This document shows positions 24,362 through 33,631 of a DNA stretch of 64,000 nt, one piece after another. This DNA comes from JANRLF01 sp033762815 (GTDB lineage: Bacteria > Bacteroidota > Bacteroidia > Chitinophagales > CAIOSU01), in NCBI GenBank assembly GCA_033762815.1, contig JANRLF010000008.1, positions 558,001 to 622,000 on the forward strand. Direction: 5' to 3'. A model generated the notes under the pieces. It made no database searches. It was not told the DNA's origin and saw nothing but the letters and a program-made list of their open reading frames with translations. Positions within the stretch are counted from its first letter, which is position 1. Every line of letters starts with the position of its first letter. A program made the position numbers and the translations under genes.

Positions 24362-25555
24362 TTACCAACCAGGACTTTCGTAAGGATACTTCAAGCTGTA
24401 CATATGTTGCACCTCAGTAACGATTCTATTGCGCAAGTTGTCAATATTTTCTTTGTTCAAAGCGGAGATGAAAAGTGCGCAACCACTGGTCCTGTTGTTC
24501 CAAGTAGCCTCTAAATCTTGTATGATTTCGTCTTTTACCTGCTCGCTCAAAAACTCATCAAAATTGCGTTCCCGGTAAAGATCAATTTTATTAAAAATCA
24601 TCAATACTCGCTTGTCTGTTACGTTAAGGTCTGCTAAGGTTTGGTTCACTACATGAATGTGGTCTTCAAATGCCGGATGGGCAATATCTACCACATGCAA
24701 TAAAATATCCGATTCACGTACCTCGTCCAAGGTCGATTTAAAGCTTTCCACTAAATGGTGGGGTAGTTTTCTTATAAACCCTACAGTATCGGACAATAAG
24801 AAGGGGACATTGTCTATTACCATTTTGCGCACCGTAGTATCTAGCGTGGCAAACAGTTTGTTTTCAGCAAACACTTCCGACTTGCTCAGTAGGTTCATTA
24901 GGGTTGACTTGCCTACATTCGTATAGCCCACCAATGCCACACGTATCAATTTTCCCCTTGATTTTCTTTGCGTGGCGTTTTGCTTATCGATTTTTTCCAA
25001 CTGGTCTTTTAGCTTGGCTATCTTGTCCTTAACCACCCTACGGTCAGTTTCTATTTCCTTCTCTCCCGCTCCCCGCATGTTGATACCGCCTCTTGTCCTA
25101 TCCAAGTGTTGCCACATGCCTTTTAACCTAGGTAGCAAATACTGCATCTGCGCTAGCTCCACTTGGGTTCGGGCCTGTTGGGTTTGGGCCCTAATAGCGA
25201 AAATATCCAGTATCAGCATACTACGGTCCACTATTTTGCACTTCAGTTCCTCTTCCAGATTGCGCTGCTGTGCCGGGCTAATTTCATCGTCGAAAATCAC
25301 CAAATCAATTGCCTTTGCAATTACGTATGCCTTAATCTCTTCCAATTTGCCCTTGCCGATATAAGTACGGTTTTCCGGATGCGGCAACTTTTGGAAGAAA
25401 CGCTTCAAGGTTACCGCACCTGCGGTCATGGCTAAAAACTCCAACTCATCAAGGTATTCGTTCAGCATCTCCTCGTTTTGCTTGGGAGTGACCAAACCGA
25501 CCAATACTGCCTTTTCGGTGCGGGTATTGGATATAAATTCCTTAGTGTGTTGCAT
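24362..25555 (-). CDS. hflX: Ribosome-associated GTPase HflX
   Basis: 397 aa. HflX splits or rescues stalled 70S ribosomes. The N-terminal HflX domain includes ETDRRVVKDKIAKLKDQLEKI, GKGKLEEIK and FDDEISPAQQRNLEE. The GTPase domain has G1 GYTNVGKSTLMN, G3 DTVGFIRKLPHHLVESFKSTLDE and G4 NKID. Start ATG 25555 is chosen over a TTG two codons upstream. A TAAATTTG element lies 13 nt before it. Confidence 0.94.
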   Translation of the reverse strand: MQHTKEFISNTRTEKAVLVGLVTPKQNEEMLNEYLDELEFLAMTAGAVTLKRFFQKLPHPENRTYIGKGKLEEIKAYVIAKAIDLVIFDDEISPAQQRNLEEELKCKIVDRSMLILDIFAIRAQTQQARTQVELAQMQYLLPRLKGMWQHLDRTRGGINMRGAGEKEIETDRRVVKDKIAKLKDQLEKIDKQNATQRKSRGKLIRVALVGYTNVGKSTLMNLLSKSEVFAENKLFATLDTTVRKMVIDNVPFLLSDTVGFIRKLPHHLVESFKSTLDEVRESDILLHVVDIAHPAFEDHIHVVNQTLADLNVTDKRVLMIFNKIDLYRERNFDEFLSEQVKDEIIQDLEATWNNRTSGCALFISALNKENIDNLRNRIVTEVQHMYSLKYPYESPGW

Positions 25556-25568
25556 ATACAATGGGGTG

Positions 25569-25576
25569 CAAATTTA
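25569..25576 (-). promoter_or_regulatory. Candidate -7 element (TAAATTTG) of hflX
   Basis: TAnnTTTG match on the minus strand, 13 nt before ATG 25555. Confidence 0.45.
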
Positions 25577-25632
25577 GAGAGAAATAAGGAAAGGTACCTC
25601 AATCAACGATTATTCCAATACTTGGTAATTGT

Positions 25633-26763
25633 TCAACTGTTAACTAAACGTTTTACCGTTGTAATTACCGAATCTATTTCCGTTTCGCTTGTAAAACGCC
25701 CTACGCTGAAACGAATGGAAGCCAAAGCCGTGCGGTCATCTTTTCCCATGGCTTTCAAAACATAGGAGGGCTCTAAGGACGCCGAGGTACAGGCAGAGCC
25801 AGAAGAAACGGCTACTTTGTCGCTTAGTTTACCAAGTATTGAAGGGGTATTCAAGCCAGTGAAGGATATGTTTAGCGTGTTGGGCAACCGATAGTTCAAG
25901 CTGCCATTTATCACGGTATTGGGTAAAGATTGAAACGCCCACTGCAATTGGTCTCTTAAGGTAATTATCCTTTGTTTATCAATATCCAATTCTTCATTTA
26001 CAATGCCCGCTGCCGCCCCCATGCCCACAATGCCAGGGACATTCAAAGTGCCCGAACGTAAGCCCCTTTCATGGCCTCCTCCGTAGATCAAAGGTGGTAG
26101 GCTTACCCTTGGTTTCTTCCTTCTAATGAACAATGCCCCAATACCTTTGGGCCCGTAAAACTTATGAGCGCTTAAGGGGGCTATATCGATATTTAAGGCT
26201 TGAATATCTACTGGTATTTTACCGACCGCTTGGGTTACATCGCTCATGAATAGAATGCCATGCTTTTTCGCCAAGGTACCTATGCTTGCAATGTCTTGTA
26301 AAACGCCAGTTTCGTTATTGGCTAGCATTACACAAATTAATATGGTATCATAACCTATTTGGCTTTCAAGTTCAGCTAAATCAATCCTTCCTTCAGTATC
26401 AACGGGAAGGTAGCTTACTCTTGTGCCCCGTTTTTCCAAAGCTAGGCAAGTATCCAAAACCGCTTTATGCTCAGTTGCAACGGTAATGATATGGCTTCCC
26501 TTGCTGCTGTAATTTTGCAGCACTCCAAACAATGCCATGTTAATAGCCTCAGTGGCTCCTGAGGTAAAGATTATCTCCCCTGGCTCTACATTTAATAGTT
26601 GGGCTATTTGCTCCCTACTGGTCTTTACCGCCGACTCAGCCACCCAACCAAAGGCATGGGCTTTGCTAGCCGCATTGCCAAATTGTTGGTTAAAATATGG
26701 CAACATGGCTTGTAACACTCTTTCGTCCACGGGCGTGGTAGCATTGTAATCGAGGTAAATCAT
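25633..26763 (-). CDS. Cysteine desulfurase (NifS/IscS family)
   Basis: 376-aa PLP enzyme that takes sulfur from cysteine for Fe-S clusters or thionucleosides. Landmarks: YLDYNATTPVD; TSGATEAINMAL; ATEHKAVLD; PLP Lys in LSAHKFYGPKGIGAL; and the active-site loop SGSACTSAS with the persulfide Cys. The compact group II-like loop and missing iscU/iscA neighbours leave open whether it serves Fe-S assembly or tRNA thiolation. A TATTTTTG element lies directly upstream. Confidence 0.92.
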   Translation of the reverse strand: MIYLDYNATTPVDERVLQAMLPYFNQQFGNAASKAHAFGWVAESAVKTSREQIAQLLNVEPGEIIFTSGATEAINMALFGVLQNYSSKGSHIITVATEHKAVLDTCLALEKRGTRVSYLPVDTEGRIDLAELESQIGYDTILICVMLANNETGVLQDIASIGTLAKKHGILFMSDVTQAVGKIPVDIQALNIDIAPLSAHKFYGPKGIGALFIRRKKPRVSLPPLIYGGGHERGLRSGTLNVPGIVGMGAAAGIVNEELDIDKQRIITLRDQLQWAFQSLPNTVINGSLNYRLPNTLNISFTGLNTPSILGKLSDKVAVSSGSACTSASLEPSYVLKAMGKDDRTALASIRFSVGRFTSETEIDSVITTVKRLVNS

Positions 26764-26769
26764 TTAATC

Positions 26770-26777
26770 CAAAAATA
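26770..26777 (-). promoter_or_regulatory. Candidate -7 element (TATTTTTG)
   Basis: TAnnTTTG match on the minus strand, ending 6 nt before ATG 26763 of the cysteine desulfurase gene; the message would be almost leaderless. Confidence 0.4.
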
Positions 26778-26812
26778 CGGTTTTAAAACCCCAACCGCTG
26801 TATCTTGCAAGC

Positions 26813-27223
26813 ATGATACTGAAAGTAGAGCACATTGGCATTGCGGTAAAGGATGCCAGCAAAGCAGAAGCCTTATTCAATCACTTACTTGGCACAGCAA
26901 GCTACAAGAAAGAGCAAGTGGAAAGTGAAGGGGTAAATACTTTTTTCTATAAAACGGGTGATACCAAAATAGAGTTGTTAGAAGCTACCCATGAGAATAG
27001 TGCTATAGCCAAATTCATTGAGAAAAAAGGCGAAGGCATCCATCATATCGCATTTGAAGTAGATGATATAGATGCCGAAATAGCACGTTTAAAGCAAGAA
27101 GGCTTTACCGTATTGAATGAAACACCTAAAAGGGGTGCGGACAATAAACGCATTGCATTTCTTCATCCCAAAAGCACCAATGGAGTATTAGTGGAACTTT
27201 GCCAAGAAATTGCAAAAGAATAA
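26813..27223 (+). CDS. mce: Methylmalonyl-CoA epimerase
   Basis: 136-aa glyoxalase/VOC-fold metalloenzyme that interconverts (2R)- and (2S)-methylmalonyl-CoA, linking propionyl-CoA carboxylation to succinyl-CoA. Landmarks: VEHIGIAVKDASKAEALF with the first metal His; FFYKTGDTKIELLEAT; KGEGIHHIAFEVDDID with the second His; and FLHPKSTNGVLVELCQ with the metal Glu. Length is typical. The biotin-carrier gene 2.4 kb downstream fits the same pathway. Confidence 0.93.
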   Translation: MILKVEHIGIAVKDASKAEALFNHLLGTASYKKEQVESEGVNTFFYKTGDTKIELLEATHENSAIAKFIEKKGEGIHHIAFEVDDIDAEIARLKQEGFTVLNETPKRGADNKRIAFLHPKSTNGVLVELCQEIAKE

Positions 27224-27227
27224 GCTG

Positions 27228-27584
27228 TTATTGCTGTTCGCTGCCCTCTTGTTGATCTACTGGCTTTTGTACTGGCAACGTCGTAGGTGTAATAACAGGT
27301 TTAGCGTTACCTACGGTTTTCTTTTGAGCGGCAGTGCCTTCAGGCTTGATGGCCGTTTTGTCCGCTTTTTTCACTTCACTTAAGTTGGAGGTTTTTACTG
27401 TTTGCTTAGTTGGGGAGGTTTTGGCGGGCGTGCTGTTGGTCTGCTTAGTATCGGATGAAACAGTTTTTGTCGCATCGGTTTTTGTCACTGGCTTGCCACT
27501 GGGTTGAGTATTGCTGCTTTGTGCGGAAACAACACCGACTGAACAACCAATAATTATAGCAATCAAAAAAGCAGTTCTTTTCAT
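27228..27584 (-). CDS. Exported Thr/Lys/Gln-rich low-complexity protein
   Basis: 118 aa from ATG 27584. A signal peptide (MKRTAFLIAIIIGCSVGVVSA) is followed by about 95 residues dominated by Thr, Lys, Ser, Pro and Gln in PVTKTDATKT- and KTSPTKQTVKT-like runs, with no predicted folded domain. Such disordered exported proteins are common but poorly conserved. Convergent with the epimerase gene, 4 bp apart, and upstream of psd on the same strand. Confidence 0.6.
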   Translation of the reverse strand: MKRTAFLIAIIIGCSVGVVSAQSSNTQPSGKPVTKTDATKTVSSDTKQTNSTPAKTSPTKQTVKTSNLSEVKKADKTAIKPEGTAAQKKTVGNAKPVITPTTLPVQKPVDQQEGSEQQ

Positions 27585-27650
27585 GGCAATAGTTTTTTTA
27601 GTACGAAACAAATATAAGGTTAATAAGGAAAGTTTAAATCCTAGAAATTC

Positions 27651-28307
27651 CTATTTTATTTTAGCGATAACCGTACTGCCGCCTTTTACTTTTTGCTTCA
27701 GTTGCACGGTTACCTCCGCATCTAAAGGCAAAAACAGGTCTATTCTAGAACCGAATTTGATAAAACCGAACTCCGTGCCCTGCATTACCCTTTCGCCTTC
27801 ATTTACATAATGCACAATACGGCGTGCCAAAATACCGGCAATTTGCCTTACCAATATTTCAACACCTTCATTCTCTATCACCATGGTATTACGTTCGTTG
27901 TGTAATGATGACTTGGGATGGAAGGCCATTAAGTACTTGCCAGGATGATATTTAACATACTTCACGGTTCCACTGATAGGATTCCAGTTGATATGCACAT
28001 TGCTGGGCGACATGAATATGGATACCAATAATCTCTTTTCATGAAAATATTCCGTTTCATTAACCTCTTCTATAGCAACGATTTTCCCGTCGGCAGGCGA
28101 AATGACAGATTCATGTTCCACCAAGTTCTTGCGCCAAGGTTTCCTGAAAAAATATACTACAAAAAGAAAAAAGCCAATGGTAGCCAAGGTAAATATGGAT
28201 AGCCAATCTTGCCCAACCGGCATTAAGTACCATAATAGGGCATTGATACTAGCTAAGGCAATAGCAAAGCCTGCTAGTATTCTATATCCTTCTTTATGTA
28301 TGGTCAT
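27651..28307 (-). CDS. psd: Phosphatidylserine decarboxylase
   Basis: Makes phosphatidylethanolamine. 218 aa from ATG 28307 (MTIHKEGYRIL), which is the typical start of the short Bacteroidota/archaeal-type enzyme. Two N-terminal membrane helices; SPADGKIVAIEEV; MSPSNVHINWNPISGTV; and the self-cleavage site FIKFGSRIDLFLP, where Gly-Ser processing forms the pyruvoyl group. It lies downstream of cdsA on the same strand in a phospholipid gene cluster. Confidence 0.93.
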   Translation of the reverse strand: MTIHKEGYRILAGFAIALASINALLWYLMPVGQDWLSIFTLATIGFFLFVVYFFRKPWRKNLVEHESVISPADGKIVAIEEVNETEYFHEKRLLVSIFMSPSNVHINWNPISGTVKYVKYHPGKYLMAFHPKSSLHNERNTMVIENEGVEILVRQIAGILARRIVHYVNEGERVMQGTEFGFIKFGSRIDLFLPLDAEVTVQLKQKVKGGSTVIAKIK

Positions 28308-28363
28308 TGGCATCGGCACTAACAAATATACGATTAACAGGGCTCTTAAAGTTTTGCCCTTAC

Positions 28364-29215
28364 TTATATTTTTCCCGCTAAGGTCAAATAACTTGCTGCA
28401 AAGGGTACAGCAAAATAAAAGGCATCAAAACGGTCAAGCACGCCACCATGGCCAGGCAGTAAAGTACCGCTATCCTTAATACCAAGGCTGCGTTTCAACA
28501 TAGATTCAGCTAAATCGCCCACCGTGGCAGCAAAGCTTATCAATATGCCCAACAAGCACCAATCAATTATTGATAGAAACTGCAGGTGGAAGACGTAATG
28601 CAACGCTATTGCCACCAATACTGCGCCCATTGCTCCTCCCGCAATGCCTTCCCAGCTTTTTCCTGGTGATATACGTGGAATCATTTTGTGCTTGCCAATC
28701 CGTGAACCCACTAGATATGCAAAACTATCGTTGGCCCATATAATAAATAGGATGGAAAGCACCAGCTCATACAAATATGTATCGGATTTTATTACCATAA
28801 AGTTGAGTGCAACGAATGGCAGGGTCAAATACACAATACCCAACATATTCCAAGCAATATTCCTAAAGGGCCACTGTGAATGTGCAAACAGTTCTATCAC
28901 AAAATATAGGAATAACAAAGCAGGAAAAACTATAAATACTTTTGCGCCTATGCTGCCTTTAGCAACTAGAAAACTAACGATGAACAATACCACCGCCAAC
29001 AAAAAGGTGAATATGCCACTAAGGGTACTGGTTCGGTTAGCCTGTCTTTCGGGATGGGTAATGTTCTGGAATTCATATAAGGATGCCAGCATAATGGCTA
29101 CCATAAGGCAAGCATAAGTATAGGCATTCCAATAAATGCCCAAAAACATTACCACCGCAAAAATAATAGCGGTTCGGGTACGGATAAGCAGTTCCTTGTT
29201 TTTTTCGGTCGCCAT
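28364..29215 (-). CDS. cdsA: Phosphatidate cytidylyltransferase
   Basis: 283-aa integral membrane enzyme that makes CDP-diacylglycerol from phosphatidate and CTP. About seven to eight helices. The CdsA signature is split over SRIGKHKMIPRISPGKSWEG and GDLAESMLKRSLGIKDSG, then LLPGHGGVLDRFDAFYFA. It lies between the biotin carrier gene and psd, so membrane lipid synthesis is clustered. Confidence 0.94.
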   Translation of the reverse strand: MATEKNKELLIRTRTAIIFAVVMFLGIYWNAYTYACLMVAIMLASLYEFQNITHPERQANRTSTLSGIFTFLLAVVLFIVSFLVAKGSIGAKVFIVFPALLFLYFVIELFAHSQWPFRNIAWNMLGIVYLTLPFVALNFMVIKSDTYLYELVLSILFIIWANDSFAYLVGSRIGKHKMIPRISPGKSWEGIAGGAMGAVLVAIALHYVFHLQFLSIIDWCLLGILISFAATVGDLAESMLKRSLGIKDSGTLLPGHGGVLDRFDAFYFAVPFAASYLTLAGKI

Positions 29216-29218
29216 TGC

Positions 29219-29719
29219 TTAACCCATCAAAATCAAGACCTGCCCTTTTTCAACCGCATCGCCTTTCTGGACCTTAACTGTTTTTACGGTACCATCACCC
29301 GGCGATTTCAGTACGTTCTCCATCTTCATGGCTTCCAATATCAGAATGCTGTCGCCTTTTTTGACTGTTTGGCCGTCTTCAACCAAAATATTGAGCACCA
29401 GCCCGGGCATAGGGGCTTTAATGTCATTTACCTTGCTGCTCATTTTGTCGCTCAGCCCTAATTGCTGCAGCAGTAAGTCATACTTGTCCTTTACTTGTAG
29501 GGTATAGTCGTTGCCGTTCACTCTTATGGTAAATGCCTTTTCCTCATATTTGGCCTCAATGACTTGTACCGAATAACTTTTGCCATTTTGGATAATATGG
29601 AAGTTGCCGTTAGCTGATTCGGTCATGTCCCACGACACGTGTTCCCCAAAAAGGCTCAACTCTCCCTTTTGTAGCTCTACTTCAAAATCCCACTGCTGGT
29701 TTACCTTTATTTTGTACAT
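29219..29719 (-). CDS. Biotin carboxyl carrier subunit
   Basis: 166 aa. The C-terminal roughly 75 residues form a biotinyl domain with biotinyl-Lys in ILEAMKMENVLKSP. The N-terminal roughly 90 residues have strands typical of the carrier subunit of acyl-CoA (propionyl- or methylmalonyl-type) carboxylases, not of AccB. The partner biotin carboxylase and carboxyltransferase are not in the window. With methylmalonyl-CoA epimerase nearby, propionyl-CoA carboxylation is the likely role. The stop is 3 bp from the cdsA start. Confidence 0.85.
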   Translation of the reverse strand: MYKIKVNQQWDFEVELQKGELSLFGEHVSWDMTESANGNFHIIQNGKSYSVQVIEAKYEEKAFTIRVNGNDYTLQVKDKYDLLLQQLGLSDKMSSKVNDIKAPMPGLVLNILVEDGQTVKKGDSILILEAMKMENVLKSPGDGTVKTVKVQKGDAVEKGQVLILMG

Positions 29720-29794
29720 ACTGTAAAGATATAATGATTTGCCAAGCTACAAGCAGCATGAAAATTTGTAAATTTTAATCAGGCGATTAAAAAA

Positions 29795-29826
29795 TTTGCT
29801 TAAAACAAATGATTTGTATAGCTTTG
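29795..29826 (+). promoter_or_regulatory. Promoter with embedded palindrome upstream of the TetR gene
   Basis: The -33 TTTG (29795-29798) and -7 TAGCTTTG (29819-29826) are 20 bp apart, a full Bacteroidota-type promoter. A perfect 13-bp palindrome ACAAATGATTTGT (29805-29817) sits between them, the expected place for a TetR-family repressor to block transcription. The TetR gene begins 20 bp downstream, so autoregulation is likely. Confidence 0.6.
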
Positions 29827-29846
29827 CCTTTGATAAGTAGGGAAGC

Positions 29847-30479
29847 ATGTCGCCAAAGAAGACACAAGAAAACGACATTAGCACTGAAGAGCGCATCAAA
29901 AATGCCGCACGGACCGTTTTTCATCAAAAGGGTTATGCTGCTACCCGTACGCGCGATATTGCTGAAGAGGCAGGCATCAATCTGGCTTTGCTCAACTATT
30001 ATTTCCGAAGTAAGGAGAAGCTTTTCGACATTATCATGATGGAGGGGCTTGGGTCCTTCGTACAGTCCATGACTTCAGTATTCAATGACCAACAAACCAC
30101 TTTATACGAAAAAGTGGCTGCTATAGTAGAAGGGTATATGGATTTGTTTTGGAAAGAGCCTGAATTGCCAGTTTTTGTTTTGAGCGAGATGCGCCGCAAT
30201 CCGGAAGTGTTGATGGAAAGAATGCAGCATAAGCAATATATTCTGGATTCTTACTTTTTGAAACAATATTTTGAGGCGGTTGAAAAAGGGGAAGTGGAGC
30301 CTATTAGTGTTTTTCATTTTATCATGAATATCACCTCCCTTACCATATTTCCATTTATATCCGGCCCTATGTTAAAAGCGATTGCAGGATTGACCAACGA
30401 GCAGCACCAGGCATTGATGCAAGAACGGAAAAAGTTAATCCCCCAGTGGATAAAATTGATGTTTAACAAGCAAGCGTAA
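29847..30479 (+). CDS. TetR-family repressor of the efflux operon
   Basis: 210 aa. The N-terminal TetR helix-turn-helix (ERIKNAARTVFHQKGYAATR, then IAEEAGINLALLNYYFRSKEKLF) is well conserved; the C-terminal ligand domain is variable. It heads an operon of a TolC-like porin, a membrane fusion protein and an ABC-2 exporter, the same set as E. coli ybhGFSR, which is controlled by the TetR protein CecR. It probably represses this operon and its own promoter, and is released by an exported drug or metabolite. Confidence 0.9.
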   Translation: MSPKKTQENDISTEERIKNAARTVFHQKGYAATRTRDIAEEAGINLALLNYYFRSKEKLFDIIMMEGLGSFVQSMTSVFNDQQTTLYEKVAAIVEGYMDLFWKEPELPVFVLSEMRRNPEVLMERMQHKQYILDSYFLKQYFEAVEKGEVEPISVFHFIMNITSLTIFPFISGPMLKAIAGLTNEQHQALMQERKKLIPQWIKLMFNKQA

Positions 30480-30518
30480 AAAAATTTACCCAGTTCTTAA
30501 TCAAATGTTCAAATCAAA

Positions 30519-31796
30519 ATGATAAAACACATGATTAAACCACCTCTTCCCATATCGCTATTAAGTTTACTATTATTAGTATCCCTAAACATTTTTGGGC
30601 AGTCGCTTACCATTGATAGCTGTTACTCAAGGGCAAGAAGCAATTATCCCCTCATCAAACAGCATAGTCTGATTGCAACCTCGCAGGAGTATTCCCTAAA
30701 AAATGCAGCGAAAGGTTATTTGCCACAATTGAGTGTTGCCGGCCAAGCCACCTATCAATCGGAGGTGACCAAGGTTTCCGTTCCTATTCCCGGAGTGGAG
30801 ATACAGAGCCCTAGTAAAGACCAATACAAACTATACGGGGAGGTAGTGCAGCCATTAACAGATTTAGTTACCGTAAAACTTCAAAAGGAACTGACCAATG
30901 CCAATGCTGAAGTAGAGCAACAAAAGCTGGAAGTAGAACTGTACAAACTACAAGACCGTATTAACCAACTCTATTTTGGTGTACTGATAATTGATGCACA
31001 AGTTGAACAAAACCAGTTGCTTCGGGGCGATATTCAAAGAGGCATTGATAAAGCCAAAGCAGGGATAGCATACGGTACCGCCCTAAAATCGAGTGCAGAC
31101 TTGCTGAAGGCAGAATTACTGAAAACAGAGCAACGCCAAATTGAACTACAAGCGACCCGTAAAGCCTACTTGGAAATGCTGGGCCTGTTCATCAACCAGC
31201 CTTTAGATACTAACACCACATTACAAACACCGCTCTTGCCCGATTTGAACACAGCTATTACCCGGCCTGAATTGAGCCTATACGCTTCGCAGGCAAAAAT
31301 ATACGATACCCAGCGCAAACTGGCCAACAATAGAACCTTGCCACGATTCAATATATTCCTTCAAGGCGGTATGGGTAGACCTGCTCTCAATTTGCTAAAC
31401 AATGATTTTGAACCATACTATATAGGTGGATTAAGGCTGAATTGGAATCTGAGTGCTTTTTACACAGTGAACAACGAACGGAAAAACTACGGTATCAGCC
31501 AGCAAATCATCGATGCACAGAAAGAAACCTTCCTTTTCAACCTAAAGCTCACCTTGGCACAGCAAGACAATGAAATAGCCAAGCTAAAAGCCCTGATACA
31601 AACCGATGATGATATTGTAAAACTGAGGGAAAATGTAAAGAATGCTTCTTTAGCCCAGTTGGAGAACGGCATAATTACCAGCAACGATTATCTCAGCAAC
31701 TTAAATGCGGAAGATTTAGCCAAACAAAATCTACGCCTGCACCAAATACAGTTGCTTATGGCAGTATATAATTATAAAACCACTTCAGGAAATTGA
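30519..31796 (+). CDS. TolC-like outer-membrane efflux protein
   Basis: 425 aa. The signal peptide ends near NIFGQ, followed by the TolC N-terminal SLTIDSCYSRARSNYPLIKQ. Long alternating helices and two OEP-type repeats follow (LYKLQDRINQLYFGVLI and GIITSNDYLSNLNAEDLAKQ). Forms the trimeric outer-membrane channel. It is 39 bp after the TetR gene and 6 bp before the fusion protein. Confidence 0.9.
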   Translation: MIKHMIKPPLPISLLSLLLLVSLNIFGQSLTIDSCYSRARSNYPLIKQHSLIATSQEYSLKNAAKGYLPQLSVAGQATYQSEVTKVSVPIPGVEIQSPSKDQYKLYGEVVQPLTDLVTVKLQKELTNANAEVEQQKLEVELYKLQDRINQLYFGVLIIDAQVEQNQLLRGDIQRGIDKAKAGIAYGTALKSSADLLKAELLKTEQRQIELQATRKAYLEMLGLFINQPLDTNTTLQTPLLPDLNTAITRPELSLYASQAKIYDTQRKLANNRTLPRFNIFLQGGMGRPALNLLNNDFEPYYIGGLRLNWNLSAFYTVNNERKNYGISQQIIDAQKETFLFNLKLTLAQQDNEIAKLKALIQTDDDIVKLRENVKNASLAQLENGIITSNDYLSNLNAEDLAKQNLRLHQIQLLMAVYNYKTTSGN

Positions 31797-31802
31797 TAAA
31801 AG

Positions 31803-32702
31803 ATGAAAAACAGATTTTCCGCAATAGCAGCTATCCTACTGATGGCTTTTGCATCCTGCAATAATGACGAACCCGCTTTTGATGCTTCCGGTGCTTTCGA
31901 GGCCGAAGAAGTAGTTATTTCAGCTCAGGCAAATGGTACCTTGCTGGCATTCAACATAGAAGAGGGCCAGCAACTATCAGCCAATGCCCTAGTAGGATAC
32001 ATTGATAGTGCCCAATTATCCCTCAGAAAAAAGCAACTGGAGGCACAGATTGGCTCTGCTCTTAGCAGAAAACCTAACGTAAACTTACAGTTGGCAGCTT
32101 TGGAAGAACAACTAAAGACCGCCGAACGCGAAAGGGTGCGCTTTGAGAAACTGGTAAAGGCAGATGCCGCCACAAGCAAACAATTGGATGATATTACAGC
32201 ACAAATTGACCTTTTGAAAAAGCAAATAAATGCCCAAAAATCGACACTCGATATTACCACCACCAGCATCAACAAAGAGGTGTTGCCACTTGATGCACAA
32301 ATAGAACAATTGGAAGACCAAATAGCCAAGTGCAAAGTAATCAACCCCATTAATGGAACGGTATTGGTTAAATATGCCGAAGCCAACGAAATGGCAACGG
32401 TTGGCAAGCCCCTTTACAAGATTGCCGATCTATCTAACATTATTCTGCGGGCCTACATTTCCGGCGACCAACTTTCTACGGTAAAGCTGGGGCAAAAAGT
32501 GAAAGTTCTGACCGATGATGGCAAGGGCGGTTATAGGCAAACTGAAGGTACCATCACTTGGATAAGCGACAAGGCCGAGTTTACCCCTAAAACAATACAA
32601 ACCAAAAACGAACGGGCCAATACGGTGTATGCCACAAAAATAAAAGTGGCCAATGACGGTACTTATAAAATAGGCATGTATGGTGAAGTAATTTTTAAAT
32701 AA
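31803..32702 (+). CDS. HlyD-type membrane fusion lipoprotein
   Basis: 299 aa. Lipobox LMAFASC gives a lipidated N terminus. The barrel-sandwich hybrid halves (VVISAQANGTLLAFNIEEGQ and CKVINPINGTVLVKYAEANE) flank a coiled coil (near 70-165), and a beta-barrel domain ends the protein. It bridges the ABC exporter and the TolC channel, as YbhG does. The stop overlaps the first ATPase start (TAATG at 32700-32704). Confidence 0.91.
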   Translation: MKNRFSAIAAILLMAFASCNNDEPAFDASGAFEAEEVVISAQANGTLLAFNIEEGQQLSANALVGYIDSAQLSLRKKQLEAQIGSALSRKPNVNLQLAALEEQLKTAERERVRFEKLVKADAATSKQLDDITAQIDLLKKQINAQKSTLDITTTSINKEVLPLDAQIEQLEDQIAKCKVINPINGTVLVKYAEANEMATVGKPLYKIADLSNIILRAYISGDQLSTVKLGQKVKVLTDDGKGGYRQTEGTITWISDKAEFTPKTIQTKNERANTVYATKIKVANDGTYKIGMYGEVIFK

Positions 32703-33631
32703 TGGCCGGGGTAGCATTACAAAATATTACAAAAACCTATAACAAAGGGAAGCTCACCGCAGTGAAGGAGGTTTCTTTTGATGTAAATGAAGGCGAGCTG
32801 TTCGGTTTGATAGGCCCTGACGGCGCCGGAAAAACCAGCATCTTCCGAATATTGACCACCCTGCTGTTAGCAGATAGCGGCACCGCAACAGTGGCGGGCT
32901 TTGATGTCATAAAAGACTATCGGGAGATACGTAAGCATGTCGGTTATATGCCAGGTCGTTTTTCCCTTTACCAGGACCTTACCGTAGAGGAGAATCTGGA
33001 GTTTTTCGCCACCGTATTCAACACCACCATTCAGGAAAACTATGATTTGGTGAAGGATATCTATGTACAATTGGAGCCTTTTAAAGACCGTCGTGCAGGC
33101 AAGCTTTCGGGGGGCATGAAACAAAAACTGGCCCTTTGCTGTGCATTGATACATAAACCCAAAGTATTGTTCCTGGATGAGCCCACTACAGGTGTTGATA
33201 CAGTTTCGCGCAAAGAGTTTTGGGAAATGCTGAAGCGGCTCAAAGCACAGGGCATTACCATTTTGGTATCCACTCCTTACATGGATGAAGCCACACTATG
33301 TGAAAGAATTGCACTGATTGACGGGGGCCGTATCCTTTCAATCAATACTCCACAACAAATCACCGAGCAGTTTAACGAAAAGTTGTTCGCCATAAAGGCA
33401 GCCAAAATGAGCAACTTGTTGAAAGACCTACGGAAGCACCAACAAGTAAAAAGCAGTAATGCCTTTGGGGAATATCACCACATTACATTCGTGGAGCAAC
33501 CATTGGATAGTGTGGCTTTTTTAGACTCGCTAAAGGCCCTTGGACACCAACAACTGGAACTGAAGCACATAGCCCCAACTATCGAAGATTGTTTTATCAA
33601 ACTGATGCAACATGGCCACCATAGTAATTGA
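32702..33631 (+). CDS. ABC transporter ATPase, first nucleotide-binding subunit
   Basis: 309 aa. Walker A GPDGAGKT (38-45), where Asp replaces the more usual Asn; signature LSGGMKQKL; Walker B VLFLDEPTTGVD. The C-terminal roughly 80 residues after the ATPase core are the regulatory tail typical of ABC-2 exporters. In E. coli YbhF the two ATPase halves are fused; here they are separate overlapping genes (20 bp overlap with the next). Confidence 0.93.
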   Translation: MAGVALQNITKTYNKGKLTAVKEVSFDVNEGELFGLIGPDGAGKTSIFRILTTLLLADSGTATVAGFDVIKDYREIRKHVGYMPGRFSLYQDLTVEENLEFFATVFNTTIQENYDLVKDIYVQLEPFKDRRAGKLSGGMKQKLALCCALIHKPKVLFLDEPTTGVDTVSRKEFWEMLKRLKAQGITILVSTPYMDEATLCERIALIDGGRILSINTPQQITEQFNEKLFAIKAAKMSNLLKDLRKHQQVKSSNAFGEYHHITFVEQPLDSVAFLDSLKALGHQQLELKHIAPTIEDCFIKLMQHGHHSN